Positions 45,098 to 54,237 of a stretch of DNA of 64,000 nt are shown here, one piece after another. Within the stretch, counting starts at the first letter, position 1; each line of letters begins with the position of its first letter. A model generated the notes under the pieces. It had not been told where the DNA came from, made no database searches, and saw nothing but the letters and a program-made list of their open reading frames with translations. The DNA comes from JBDTSW01 sp963758845 (GTDB lineage: Bacteria; Actinomycetota; Thermoleophilia; Solirubrobacterales; 70-9): assembly GCA_963758845.1 (NCBI GenBank), contig CAVWWX010000002.1, forward strand, positions 2,170,001 through 2,234,000, in the 5' to 3' direction. The position numbers were made by a program, and so were the translations under genes.

Positions 45098-46351
45098 TCA
45101 TAGAGCGGGTGCCCTGTTCCTGGAGGCGAGCTGCGACTGGACGTAGATGCTCTGAAGGATGCCGATCGCCATGAAGGTGACGATCACGGACGATCCTCCA
45201 GCGCTCATCAAGGGCAAGGGAATGCCGGTGATCGGTGCGATCCCGACGTTCATGCCGACGTTGACGAACAGGTGGAACATCAGCATCGCGGCGATTCCGC
45301 CGGCGACCATTGCTCCGTACAAGTTCTTCGAAAGCGTCACTATGCGCAGCGCCCGCCAGATCAGCAGGGCGTAAAGGGACAGTAGGAACGCAGCCCCGGC
45401 GAACCCGAAGCGCTCTCCAACCACGGCGAATATGAAGTCCGTGTGGCGCTCCGGCAAAAAGCCGGCCTGCGATTGCGTTGATTCGCCGCCACGACCGGTC
45501 TTTCCTCCGGATCCGACGGCGATCAGCGCCTGGTTGATCTGATAACTCGAGTCTCGTGGGTCCTCGCTGGGATTGAGGAAGGAGGTGATTCTCTCCTCCT
45601 GGTAGGGCTCAAGGATAGGGGTACCGAGGGCGGGAGCGATCACAAGCACGATCGCGACCAAGGCCGCGACCGCCCCGCCCATGACCGCGAAGTGCTTCCA
45701 GGAGATGCCGCCGACGAACAGAACGGCGAGCGTGATCACCCCGTAGACGAGCCCCGATCCGAGGTCGGGGGCCAGGAACACGATCATGCCCGGGACCAGC
45801 CCGAGCACAAGCAGCTTCGCCGTTCGCCTGCCCTCGGAGGTGTGCCTGGCGCGTTCGAGCGCGAAGGCCGCCAGCGTCAGGATCAGGAGCAGCTTGCCCA
45901 GCTCGGAAGGCTGGAAGGTGAAGAACGGGAGCTCGATCCAGCGCCGCGACCCGCGCGTGGCCTCGCCGAGGGCGAGCACCAGCACGATCGAGGCGATCAT
46001 CGCCGTGTAGAGGCCCACCCGCAGCTCGCGGAAGCGCGAGTAGTCGATCCGGGCCAGAGTCAGCATCAGCGCGATGCCGACGACGGCGTAGATCGCCTGG
46101 CGGATCACGTAGAAGTACGGGTCACCCGGGATGTCCTCCTGGGTCGTGACCCCAAGCGTGTACGCGCTGAACGCGATGATCGCGATCGCCGCTCCCGCCA
46201 GGGCGAGGTCCAGGCTGCCGAAGGCACGCTCGAGCGTGCTGGTCTCGCGCTCGCCGAAGGGCTGGGGCTGCGCCTGACCGCCCGCGAGCGAGCCGCGGCG
46301 CCGGGCGGGGGGCCGGCGGGGCGTGGTCGTGCGGGAGGGCGCGCCGATCAC
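45098..46351 (-). CDS. rodA: Rod-shape peptidoglycan glycosyltransferase RodA
   Basis: RodA (417 aa) is the SEDS polymerase that works with PBP2 in lateral wall synthesis. A basic cytoplasmic N-terminus precedes about ten helices; landmarks are TRGSRRWIELPFFTFQPSELGK, ILTPEPYQEERITSFLNP-like EPYQEERITSFLNPSEDP, and GIAPITGIPLPLMSAGGSS. It overlaps mrdA by 4 nt and ends the mre operon. Confidence 0.96.
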   Translation of the reverse strand: MIGAPSRTTTPRRPPARRRGSLAGGQAQPQPFGERETSTLERAFGSLDLALAGAAIAIIAFSAYTLGVTTQEDIPGDPYFYVIRQAIYAVVGIALMLTLARIDYSRFRELRVGLYTAMIASIVLVLALGEATRGSRRWIELPFFTFQPSELGKLLLILTLAAFALERARHTSEGRRTAKLLVLGLVPGMIVFLAPDLGSGLVYGVITLAVLFVGGISWKHFAVMGGAVAALVAIVLVIAPALGTPILEPYQEERITSFLNPSEDPRDSSYQINQALIAVGSGGKTGRGGESTQSQAGFLPERHTDFIFAVVGERFGFAGAAFLLSLYALLIWRALRIVTLSKNLYGAMVAGGIAAMLMFHLFVNVGMNVGIAPITGIPLPLMSAGGSSVIVTFMAIGILQSIYVQSQLASRNRAPAL

Positions 46352-48258
46352 TCGTACACCGTCGCTGAGGGGTCGGACACCTGCTCGACCTCACCGGGCT
46401 TGATGTCGAAGTACTCGGTCAGGATGTCCCGGACGGCCGGAGCCGCCGAGTCGGCGCCGAAGCCGCCGCGCTCGAGCGTCGCGACGACGACCACCTCGGG
46501 ATTCGGATACGGGGCAAGCGCGGCGTACCAGGATTGGTCCTCGATCGTGGTCGCGCCGTTGACCGTGACCCCGCGCTCGGCCGTGCCCGTCTTGCCGGCG
46601 ATCTCGACCGGGAAGCCGCCGAATACGCCATAGGAGGTGCCGCTTGGCTCCATCGCGGCCGCGTTGAGCCCGTCGAGGACGGCCTTCGCGTCGGCCGGAT
46701 CGAGGTCCACCTCGCGGCGCGGCGCAGGATCGACCTCCTGGATCACGCGGCCGGAGGGATCCTCGACCCGCAGGCCGACGTGCGGGCGGACGACCGAGCC
46801 GCCGTTGGCCACGGTGGCGTAGGCGACGGCGAGCTGCAGCGGGCTGGCCTGGAGGTCGCCCTGGCCGACTGACAGGTTGATGTTGTCGCCCACCGACCAG
46901 GGGCGGTCGGTGAGGCCGTCGCGGTACAGCTCGTTGCGCCACTCCGGGGTGGGCACCAGCCCCTCCGCTTCGGCTGGCAGGTCGATGCCGGTGAGGCTCC
47001 CCAGGCCGAGCTGGCGGGCCCAGGTCTGGATCACGTCTCCCTCCGCGCCGTCCCGCAGGCCCAGCGTGTAGAAGTAGACGTCGGATGAGACCTGGAGGGC
47101 GGTCCGCAGGCTGATCGCCCCGTTGACGGCGTCGCCTGCGTTCTTGAACTCGACGCCGCCGACCTTGAGCGAGCCGCCGTCGTTGATGATCTCGTCAGGC
47201 GTGATCAGGCCCTCGGCCAGGGCGCCGATCGCCGTGATGAGCTTGAAGGTCGAACCGGTGGGATAGCCGCCCTGGATCGCGCGGTTGAAGATGGGGGCCT
47301 CGGTGCCCGCGCCACCTCCGAAGATCGCGTCCGACTCGGCCGGGGTGATGACGGGCTTGGCGAACACCGACGGGTCGAAGCTGGGCGCCGAGCCCATCGC
47401 GAGGATCTCGCCTGAGTCGACGTCCATGGCGACGAACCCGCCCGGCAGGCCGAAGCCCCCGATCGCCTGCTCGCCCGTCGCCTGGAGGCTGGAATCCAGC
47501 GTCAGGCGGAGGTTGTTGCCCGCCCGGGGCTCCTGCACGCTCAGCCGGCCGCCGGTGGGCGCGCCGGTCGCATCCACCTGGACCCGGGTGGCGCCGTTGA
47601 TCCCGCGGAGCTGCGAGTCGTACTGGTATTCGACCCCGGCCTGACCCACCTCGTCGCCCGGCACGAGCGACTCGTACTGGGGCTCCTTCAGCTGGTCTTC
47701 GTTCACCTCGCGCACGTAGCCGAACATGTGGGCCGCGAGGCCGCCCTGCGGGTAGCGGCGCACGTAGACGCGATCGACGCTGACGCCGGGGAAGTCGCCC
47801 TGGTTCTCGCGCAGGAAGTACACGAGGTCATAGGGCACGTCGCGCTGCAGCGTCACCGGGCTGGCCGGCGACTCCTTGGTCTGCTGGCGGATCTGCTTCT
47901 CGATCTCGTCGAAGCTCATGCCGGCCACTTCCCCAACGCGCTTCAGCACGCCGTCGGCCTTCGCCTTGGACTCGGGCAGCTCGGTCGTGCGGACCTGGAG
48001 CGCCAGCGCGGTGCGGTTGTCCACGAGCTTCTTGCCGTCACGGTCGAGGATCTCGCCGCGCGGAGCCTGCACCGTCACCTCGCGCACCTGGTTGTTGTTG
48101 GCCTCGGCCAGGTAGCGGTCGCCGGACAGGACCTCCAGGTACCAGAGCCGGAAGAAGATCGCCGAGAAGATGACCAGCGCGAAGCAGCCCAGGATCGCCA
48201 CCCGCAGGTTGAACTGCGCGGGGCTCAGCGAGCCGCGCCAGTCGCTGCGGCCGAACAT
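46348..48258 (-). CDS. mrdA: Penicillin-binding protein 2 (class B transpeptidase)
   Basis: PBP2 (636 aa) cross-links peptidoglycan in the elongasome. One N-terminal membrane helix (about 21-39) is followed by a pedestal domain with RGEILDRDGKKLVDNRTA and the transpeptidase domain with GSTFKLITA (SxxK), SSDVYFYTLG and EIAGKTGTAE (KTG). ATG 48258 abuts the mreD stop (TGATG). The order mreB-C-D-mrdA-rodA shows a rod-shaped, laterally growing cell type, unlike DivIVA-driven polar growth in many other actinobacteria. Confidence 0.96.
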   Translation of the reverse strand: MFGRSDWRGSLSPAQFNLRVAILGCFALVIFSAIFFRLWYLEVLSGDRYLAEANNNQVREVTVQAPRGEILDRDGKKLVDNRTALALQVRTTELPESKAKADGVLKRVGEVAGMSFDEIEKQIRQQTKESPASPVTLQRDVPYDLVYFLRENQGDFPGVSVDRVYVRRYPQGGLAAHMFGYVREVNEDQLKEPQYESLVPGDEVGQAGVEYQYDSQLRGINGATRVQVDATGAPTGGRLSVQEPRAGNNLRLTLDSSLQATGEQAIGGFGLPGGFVAMDVDSGEILAMGSAPSFDPSVFAKPVITPAESDAIFGGGAGTEAPIFNRAIQGGYPTGSTFKLITAIGALAEGLITPDEIINDGGSLKVGGVEFKNAGDAVNGAISLRTALQVSSDVYFYTLGLRDGAEGDVIQTWARQLGLGSLTGIDLPAEAEGLVPTPEWRNELYRDGLTDRPWSVGDNINLSVGQGDLQASPLQLAVAYATVANGGSVVRPHVGLRVEDPSGRVIQEVDPAPRREVDLDPADAKAVLDGLNAAAMEPSGTSYGVFGGFPVEIAGKTGTAERGVTVNGATTIEDQSWYAALAPYPNPEVVVVATLERGGFGADSAAPAVRDILTEYFDIKPGEVEQVSDPSATVYE

Positions 48259-48908
48259 CAGCGCTCGCCCCCCCCGACCATGGGCGTGGCCACGCCGCTG
48301 CGGATTCGCCGCTGCGGGACGCCGCTGAGGCGCGACGCGCCGCCACGCCGGCGGCTGCCGCGGCGCAGGCGGGCCGCCGCGAGCACCCTGCGCCGGGCCG
48401 GGTCGGCGTCGACCAGGGCCGGGCGCAGCATCCAGCGAAGCAGCGGGTAGAGCGGCATCGCGAACAGGAACGCCAGGAGCCCCTTGACCAGGATCTCGCG
48501 CAAGACGAGCAAGCTCACAGGCGTCTCGACCCCGAGCATCAGCTGGATCGCGCTGAAGCCCAGCGCCCCGAGGGCCGTGAGGGCTCCGGCGAGCAGGGCA
48601 GGCAGGAGCGAGCTGGAGATCTCGAAGCCCTCGCGGTAACGGCCGGCCAGGTAGCCGATCGCCAGCAGCACCAGCGACGACACGCCAAGGGTCTGAAGCA
48701 GGACCGAGTCCAGCAGGAGGCCGGCGCAGAAGCCGCAGACGGCCCCGATCACGGCGCCGCCCAGGAGCCCCAGGCTGACTACCACGACGCTCAGCACGTC
48801 GGGCGTGGCCCCGAGGAGGCCCAGATACGAGAAGAAGGAGACCTGGAGGATCACCGCGACGAGCACGATCAGCGCGATCCGGACCGCGATCTGAGGGGTG
48901 ACGATCAC
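48258..48908 (-). CDS. mreD: Rod-shape protein MreD
   Basis: MreD (216 aa) is a membrane partner of MreC. About five helices: QIAVRIALIVLVAVILQV start, GLLGATPDVLSVVVVSLGLLGG, LLAGALTALGALG; then a basic tail after residue 170 (RRRVLAAARLRRGSRRRGG). The tail is longer than usual. Shares one base with mrdA and 4 nt with mreC. Assignment rests on topology plus position. Confidence 0.9.
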   Translation of the reverse strand: MIVTPQIAVRIALIVLVAVILQVSFFSYLGLLGATPDVLSVVVVSLGLLGGAVIGAVCGFCAGLLLDSVLLQTLGVSSLVLLAIGYLAGRYREGFEISSSLLPALLAGALTALGALGFSAIQLMLGVETPVSLLVLREILVKGLLAFLFAMPLYPLLRWMLRPALVDADPARRRVLAAARLRRGSRRRGGASRLSGVPQRRIRSGVATPMVGGGER

Positions 48909-49780
48909 TTCGGCACCCCGGGGCGGTCGGGGCCACCGGTCAGCACCTGGACGTAGTCGAGGTTGCGCATGTCGGCGAAGGGCTCGACGTGGACCTGCTG
49001 GAAGGTCTGCTGCTCGCCCACGCTGGCCTGCGACACGCGGCCGATCTCGAGCCCGGCCGGGTACGCCGACGAGATCCGCCCGTTCGACCAGCCGGCCGTA
49101 ACGAGGATCTGGCCCTCGTCCACGTCCTCGTCGTTTGCGATGAAGTCCAAGAGCAGGTCCTCGGGATCGCCCACCTCGGGCTCGACGACGCCGTCGGGCC
49201 CCTCGGGCATCAGGCGCGCCGAGACGGCGCTGCGATGGTCCGTGATCAGGGTCACGACCGACGAGCCGCGCAGCGTCTCGGTGACGCGCCCGACCAGGCC
49301 GTCGCCGTTCACCACCGGGTCGTTCACCTGGACGCCCTCGCCCGACCCGACGTCGATCGTGACCGTCGAGTACCAGAGGGTCGGGGAGCGGCCGATGACG
49401 CGGCCGGTCACGCGCTTGTACGCGGCCAGGGTCGCGTTCGACTTCTCCAGCTCGAGCAGCTTGCGAAACTGCTCGTTCTCGCCAACCGCCTCCTGCGAGT
49501 CGGCGAGCTCCTCGCGCAACTCGGCCACCTCGTCGCGCAGGTCCTCGTTCTCGCCGCGGGCGTCGAACGTCTCGTCGACCCAGTTGACCAGGTCACGGGC
49601 GGGCTTCAGCGCCCGCGATGCCCCCTCCTCGATCGGGGACAGGACGGTGGAGATCCCGCGCTGGATCGAGGACAGCGGCCCGCTGTCGGCCTCGCTGAAG
49701 CTGATCGAGAGGATCACCAACGAGGCGACGATCAACGCCACCAGCACCGCTCTGCGCCTGCGGACCTGCTTGCGGTACAT
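48905..49780 (-). CDS. mreC: Rod-shape protein MreC
   Basis: MreC (291 aa) links cytoskeleton to the elongation enzymes. A basic start (MYRKQVRRRRAV), one membrane helix, a coiled coil (about 75-110, LRDEVAELREELADSQEAVGENEQFRKLLELE), then two beta domains with VIGRSPTLWYSTVTIDVGSGEGVQVNDPVVNG. It follows mreB after 2 nt. Intact motif order and neighbours give strong support. Confidence 0.95.
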   Translation of the reverse strand: MYRKQVRRRRAVLVALIVASLVILSISFSEADSGPLSSIQRGISTVLSPIEEGASRALKPARDLVNWVDETFDARGENEDLRDEVAELREELADSQEAVGENEQFRKLLELEKSNATLAAYKRVTGRVIGRSPTLWYSTVTIDVGSGEGVQVNDPVVNGDGLVGRVTETLRGSSVVTLITDHRSAVSARLMPEGPDGVVEPEVGDPEDLLLDFIANDEDVDEGQILVTAGWSNGRISSAYPAGLEIGRVSQASVGEQQTFQQVHVEPFADMRNLDYVQVLTGGPDRPGVPK

Positions 49781-49782
49781 CC

Positions 49783-50841
49783 CTAGGCGACGGCGTCGCC
49801 GAGGCGCCGCCGCTTCGAGTGCTTGTTCATCCGGTGGATCACCTCGAACTCCTCAAGCGAGCGACCCGACCCGACGGCGACGCAGGTCAGTGGCGACTCT
49901 GTCAGCTGAGCCGGCATCTGGCACTCGGTGCGCATGCGCTCGTCCATGCCCTGCAGCAGGGCGCCGCCCCCGGCGAGCGTGATGCCGCGATCCATGATGT
50001 CGCCCGCGAGCTCGGGCGGGGTGCGATCCAAGGTGTTCTTGACCGCGCTGACGATCTGGCTGACGGGCTCCTCCATCGCGACCCGGATCTCGGTCGAGGT
50101 CAGCAGGATCGTCCGCGGGAGGCCGGTGACCATGTCGCGGCCTCGGATCTCGGTCGTGATCTCGTCCGGGAGGTCGGCGGCCGAGCCGATCTCGAGCTTG
50201 ACCTCCTCGGCCGTCTGCTGGCCGATCAGGATCTTGTGCTCGTGCTTGCAGTGGTTGACGACGGCCTCGTCCATCTCATCGCCGCCGACCCGGATGGACT
50301 CGGAGACCACGATCCCGCCCAGCGAGATCACCGCGACCTCGCTGGTGCCTCCCCCGATGTCCAGGACCATGCTCCCGGTGGGCTCGGCGACGGGGAGCCC
50401 CGCGCCGATCGCGGCGGCCATGGGCTCCTCGATGAGGTAGGCCTGACGCGCGCCGGCGGAGAGGCAGGCCTCCTCGACCGCGCGCTTCTCGACGCCCGTC
50501 ACCCCGGACGGGACGCAGACGACCACGCGGGGATGGGCGAAGCGGTTCTGGTGGACCCGCTGGATGAAGTGGCGCAGCATCTCCTCGGTGACCTCGAAGT
50601 CGGCGATGACGCCGTCCTTCAGCGGGCGGATCGCCTGGATCGTCCCCGGGGTCCGGCCCAGCATCCGCTTGGCCTCGATGCCGACGGCGTGGACCTCGCC
50701 GGTGGTGGAGTCAACCGCGACGACGGACGGCTCCGAGAGCACGATGCCCCGGCCACGGACGTACACGAGCGTGTTGGCGGTCCCGAGGTCCACGGCCATG
50801 TCGCGGCCGCCGAATCCAGTGAGGTTTCTGAGAATGCCCAT
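49783..50841 (-). CDS. mreB: Rod-shape actin homologue MreB
   Basis: MreB (352 aa) forms membrane-bound filaments that direct lateral wall synthesis. DLGTANTLVYVRGRGIVLSEPS (phosphate 1), PRVVVCVPSGVTGVEKRAVEEA, VLDIGGGTSEVAVISLGG (phosphate 2) and MDRGITLAGGGALLQGMDERM (adenosine) are intact. It heads mreBCD-mrdA-rodA. The 171 bp upstream (50842-51012) holds no gene; on the minus strand a TACATT hexamer near 50943 and Lys-poor AT-richer stretch could be its promoter. Confidence 0.97.
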   Translation of the reverse strand: MGILRNLTGFGGRDMAVDLGTANTLVYVRGRGIVLSEPSVVAVDSTTGEVHAVGIEAKRMLGRTPGTIQAIRPLKDGVIADFEVTEEMLRHFIQRVHQNRFAHPRVVVCVPSGVTGVEKRAVEEACLSAGARQAYLIEEPMAAAIGAGLPVAEPTGSMVLDIGGGTSEVAVISLGGIVVSESIRVGGDEMDEAVVNHCKHEHKILIGQQTAEEVKLEIGSAADLPDEITTEIRGRDMVTGLPRTILLTSTEIRVAMEEPVSQIVSAVKNTLDRTPPELAGDIMDRGITLAGGGALLQGMDERMRTECQMPAQLTESPLTCVAVGSGRSLEEFEVIHRMNKHSKRRRLGDAVA

Positions 50842-51012
50842 ATGCGGGTTCGGTCAATGTCGCGACCGGCCGGGAGGATGTCCGCGCCTGAGAACCGGAG
50901 CTGAAATCCAGGCATGCGCGGTGGCCGAAGCGCCGGGCGAATGTAGCAAAGGCGACGGAAGCCGAAAGCCGAGCTTGAGGGCTGGATCCGAAGCTAAGGC
51001 TAAACCGAAGGT

Positions 51013-51657
51013 CTAAGGTTTCGAGCCGATTCCGCGGACCTGCTGGAAATCGCGCCCGAACAGGTCCGGAGCCAGGTCCAGAAGCAATTGCAAGGGCAGG
51101 CCCACGACGTTGGAGAAGTCGCCCTCCAGCCGCTCGAGCAGCGTCGAGCCGAGGCCCTGGATCGCGTAGGCGCCGGCCCGGTCGCGCCATTCGCCGGACG
51201 CCAGATAGGCGCTGAGGGTGGCCTCGTCGAGAGTGCGGAACGTGACCAGCGACCTCGCGACGCCGATCGTCAATGCTTCGTTACCCGGACCCCATGCCGC
51301 CAGGGCTATGCCGGAGAGCACCTCGTGGGTCCGGCCGGACAGGGCCAAGAGCCGCTCGCGGGCATCCTCCTCCGTCGCCGCCTTCCCCAGCGCCCGTCCA
51401 TCCAGGAACACGTCGGTATCCACCCCAATCGCGACGTCCCCCTCCCCCGCTCCCGCCAGCTCGAGCCCCGCGGCCGCCTTTCGCCTTGCGTTCTCGACCA
51501 CGAGCTTCTCGGGCTCCATCCCGTCTTGGATCTCCTCGACGTCCGGGGAGACCGCCTCGTAGGAGACCCCCAGCGCGCTCAGCATCTCGCGCCGCCGGGG
51601 GGAGGCGGAGGCGAGGATCAGCCGGCGAGGTCGGCCCCCCGGAGGGGAGGTCGGCAT
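51013..51657 (-). CDS. maf: Nucleotide pyrophosphatase Maf
   Basis: Maf (214 aa) removes damaged or non-canonical nucleotides and can delay septation. LILASASPRRREMLSALGVSYE is the family signature; VDTDVFLDGRALGKAAT carries the catalytic Asp, and AYAIQGLGSTLLERLEGDFSNVVGLPL the Maf end. Start ATG, one base after the ndk stop. Neighbours are typical of Maf near mreB. Confidence 0.93.
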   Translation of the reverse strand: MPTSPPGGRPRRLILASASPRRREMLSALGVSYEAVSPDVEEIQDGMEPEKLVVENARRKAAAGLELAGAGEGDVAIGVDTDVFLDGRALGKAATEEDARERLLALSGRTHEVLSGIALAAWGPGNEALTIGVARSLVTFRTLDEATLSAYLASGEWRDRAGAYAIQGLGSTLLERLEGDFSNVVGLPLQLLLDLAPDLFGRDFQQVRGIGSKP

Positions 51658-51658
51658 G

Positions 51659-52075
51659 TCAGACGCCGTCGGGGAACCAGATCTCGATCTCGCGCGCGGC
51701 CGACTCGTCGGAGTCGGAGCCGTGGACGAGATTGAACGTGACCTCGAGCCCGAAGTCTCCGCGGATCGAGCCCGTGGCGGCCTCGACCGGGTTGGTCGCG
51801 CCGATCAGCTGCCGAGCCGCGGCCACGGCCTCGACGCCCTCGAGCACGGCGGCCACGAGGGGGGCGCCGGTGATGAACTCGACCAGCTCGCCGAAGAAGG
51901 GCTTCTCGGTGTGCTCGGCGTAGTGGCGGTTGGCGATGTCCTCGTCGGCCTGGAGCAGGCGCAGAGCCACGATCCGGAAGCCCTTGCGCTCGAACCGCGC
52001 CAATACCTCGCCGGTCAGCCCACGCTCGAAGGCGTCGGGCTTGACGAGGATGAGCGTGCGGCTACTGTCGCTCAC
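51659..52075 (-). CDS. ndk: Nucleoside diphosphate kinase
   Basis: Ndk (138 aa) transfers phosphate among nucleoside diphosphates. RTLILVKPDAFERGLTGEVLARFERKGF, RHYAEHTEKPFFGELVEFITGAP, GATNPVEAATGSIRGDFG and NLVHGSDSDESAAREI hold the family motifs; the phospho-accepting His lies in NLVHGSDS. GTG 52075 overlaps the upstream zinc-ribbon gene by 14 nt. Typical length. Confidence 0.97.
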   Translation of the reverse strand: MSDSSRTLILVKPDAFERGLTGEVLARFERKGFRIVALRLLQADEDIANRHYAEHTEKPFFGELVEFITGAPLVAAVLEGVEAVAAARQLIGATNPVEAATGSIRGDFGLEVTFNLVHGSDSDESAAREIEIWFPDGV

Positions 52076-52808
52076 GAGTTGTCGATCCGGAGCGCTCGTC
52101 GCCGCCCTCGGCAGGAGCGTTCGGAGCCGGCGCGCCGCCGTCCTTGGCGGGCGGGCGCTTCGCGGGGGGCCGCTGCTTGGCGGCGCGGGACGCGCGCTCG
52201 GCGGAGCCCGCACGGGGGGCCGGCGCCTGCTTGCGCTCCCCGGTCTGCGACGAGACCCGCCGGGCGGCCTCGGAGGGCTGCTTGCGGCGCCGTTCGCCGC
52301 TGGGAGGCGGCGCCGACGAAGGCTTTGCCCGGCGCTTGCCGGGGGGCTTGGCGGCCGGCGCCGCGCGCCGCACGGGGGTCTCGCAATAGGGACAGAGCGA
52401 CCAGCGGGGGTCGATCGGCTTGCCACAGGCCTCGCAGGGGTCCTTGACCCGGGCGCGGCAGCTGGGGCAGCGCAGGTAGGTGCGCTCGATCGGGAACGCG
52501 CAGTTCGGGCACGACGCCTCCTCGAGCTGGCGCACGCGCAGCTCCGCGGAGCGAATCTCGAGGTCGCGCTCGCGCTTGTCCTCCAGGAGCTCCGGCGGGC
52601 GCAGGATCGAGTAGACGAGTGACCCCACGAACGGGAACAGCGACGCAACCGTCGCGGCGGCCACCAGGACCGGGTCGGACAAGCGCCGGCGGGCGTCCAG
52701 GTACGTCCACACGACCAGCGCGATCCAGACGACCACGAGGAAGAGGACGATCAGATTGACGGCCAGGTTCAGGCCGTCGTTCGTGATTCCGAACAGGGCA
52801 GGGGTCAT
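52062..52808 (-). CDS. Membrane-anchored double zinc-ribbon protein
   Basis: A 248-residue protein. Two N-terminal helices (about 12-33 and 44-66), a linker helix, then two CxxC-CxxC ribbons (CPNCAFPIERTYLRCPSCRA; CEACGKPIDPRWSLCPYC), followed by a Lys/Arg/Ala/Pro-rich disordered tail of about 100 residues. Function unknown; a role in membrane-associated nucleic-acid or protein binding is only suggested by the ribbon and tail. It is transcribed with folC upstream and ndk-maf downstream. Confidence 0.8.
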   Translation of the reverse strand: MTPALFGITNDGLNLAVNLIVLFLVVVWIALVVWTYLDARRRLSDPVLVAAATVASLFPFVGSLVYSILRPPELLEDKRERDLEIRSAELRVRQLEEASCPNCAFPIERTYLRCPSCRARVKDPCEACGKPIDPRWSLCPYCETPVRRAAPAAKPPGKRRAKPSSAPPPSGERRRKQPSEAARRVSSQTGERKQAPAPRAGSAERASRAAKQRPPAKRPPAKDGGAPAPNAPAEGGDERSGSTTRERQ

Positions 52809-52880
52809 TGGCGAGCGGGCAAGTCTAGATGCAACCGCGGGGGTAAGCGCAGGGCACCGCCCATAGCGGGGAGCTCCCTG

Positions 52881-53000
52881 CTAGAGGAACATCCTCCCGA
52901 AGAGGTAGCCCAGGCCGAAGAAGACGAGGATCACGATCGCGACCACGGCCGCGACCAGCCCCATCATCTGGAGCAGCTCGGAGCGAGCCTCACGATCCAT
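52881..53000 (-). CDS. 39-residue single-helix membrane protein
   Basis: The frame encodes MDREARSELLQMMGLVAAVV, then AIVILVFFGLGYLFGRMFL, ending in TAG. A short charged N-terminus is followed by one 25-residue hydrophobic helix. Its ATG lies within the last codons of folC (11-nt overlap), so it should be translated by coupling. No SD of its own is visible. Conservation cannot be tested here; a positional, coupled small membrane peptide is the best description. Confidence 0.6.
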   Translation of the reverse strand: MDREARSELLQMMGLVAAVVAIVILVFFGLGYLFGRMFL

Positions 53001-54237
53001 AGCCAAGAAGGTAATGCGATCCGGCGACGAGCGCCACCCCGCCGCGGTCGCGCGCAAGCGCGAGCGCCCGCTCGACGGCGGCGGTGGGGTCTCCGATCGC
53101 CTCCGTCTCCCCTACTCCGGCCTTCCGCGCCATGGAGGCGAGCGAGCCCGCCGCGATCGCGCCGGTGCCGGGCCGTCCCGAGCCGGCCAGGCGCTCGGGC
53201 GGGATCTCGGTAGAGATCACGGTGTCGACCACGGGGGCCAGGGCGTCCAGGATCCCGGCGGCGTCCTTCCCCTCCAGCACCGCTAGGCAGGCGACGACAG
53301 GGCGGCCCGCCGCCACCCGGGAAAGCGCCGCGGCGAGAGCGCGCGCGCCGTCGGGGTTGTGGGCCGCGTCGCGGATCACCGGTGGGTCGCCGCCGCCCAC
53401 CTCCATCCGCCCGCGCAGTGGCACCTGCTCGGCCACCGCCTGGACGTCGCCGGCGGGGATGGCCTTGCCGGCCAGCTCGCCGGCGGCCGCGACGGCCACG
53501 GCAAGGTTCCGGGTGAGGTAGGGCGCCCTGGCCGCGAGCGCCGGGATCTCAACCGGACTCGAGGCGTCGATGAACCGGGCGCTTCGATCGGCCGCGGCCC
53601 GGCGGGCCAGCGCGGCCACCTCGCCCGATAGCTCGCCGGCGACCAACGCCGAGTGATCGCGCAGCACGGCCAGCTTCTCGGCGGCGATCTCGAGCTCGGT
53701 CTCGCCCAGGTACTCGGTGTGCTCGAGCCCGATCGAGGTCAGCGCCGTCACCCGCGACGGCAACACGTTGGTGGCGTCCAGGCGGCCACCCAGCCCCGCC
53801 TCGACGACCGCTACGTCCACCCCCGCCGCGGCGAACGCCATGAGGGCGGACGCTGTCGCCGCCTCGAACTGGGTCACCACGTCGCCCTCGGGCAGGCCGC
53901 GCTCGACGGCCGGAACCGCCTGAGCCACACGCTCGACGGCCGCGGCGAACACCCCGGCGTCGATCTCCTGGCCGCGGACCATGACGCGCTCGGACCAGCG
54001 ATCGGCGTGCGGCGAGAGGTACGCCCCCGTGGCCATCCCCTGGCTTTCCAGGAGCGCCGCGGTCAGCACCGTTACCGACGACTTCCCGTTGGTTCCCACG
54101 ACGTGGATCGACGCGTAACGGCGCTGGGGCAGCCCCAGCAGCGCCGTCAGCAGCTCGATGCGCTCGAGGCCGAACCGCCAGCCGATCGGATCGAGCGCCC
54201 GCAGCCAGTCCTCGGCGTCGAACTCGGGCGTCGTCAG
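52990..54237 (-). CDS. folC: Folylpolyglutamate synthase / dihydrofolate synthase, apparent CTG start
   Basis: FolC (about 415 aa) adds glutamates to folates. HVVGTNGKSSVTVLTAALLES is the P-loop, and RRYASIH before it, with LERIELLTALLG and IGWRFGLERI, shows the true N-terminus lies about 45 residues upstream of the first GTG (54099). No ATG, GTG or TTG exists between; the frame opens at CTG 54237, overlapping the valS stop (CTGA) with GAGGAG 11 nt upstream. C-terminal ligase half: RDAAHNPDGARALAAAL. See finding on CTG starts. Confidence 0.92.
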   Translation of the reverse strand: MTTPEFDAEDWLRALDPIGWRFGLERIELLTALLGLPQRRYASIHVVGTNGKSSVTVLTAALLESQGMATGAYLSPHADRWSERVMVRGQEIDAGVFAAAVERVAQAVPAVERGLPEGDVVTQFEAATASALMAFAAAGVDVAVVEAGLGGRLDATNVLPSRVTALTSIGLEHTEYLGETELEIAAEKLAVLRDHSALVAGELSGEVAALARRAAADRSARFIDASSPVEIPALAARAPYLTRNLAVAVAAAGELAGKAIPAGDVQAVAEQVPLRGRMEVGGGDPPVIRDAAHNPDGARALAAALSRVAAGRPVVACLAVLEGKDAAGILDALAPVVDTVISTEIPPERLAGSGRPGTGAIAAGSLASMARKAGVGETEAIGDPTAAVERALALARDRGGVALVAGSHYLLGYGS

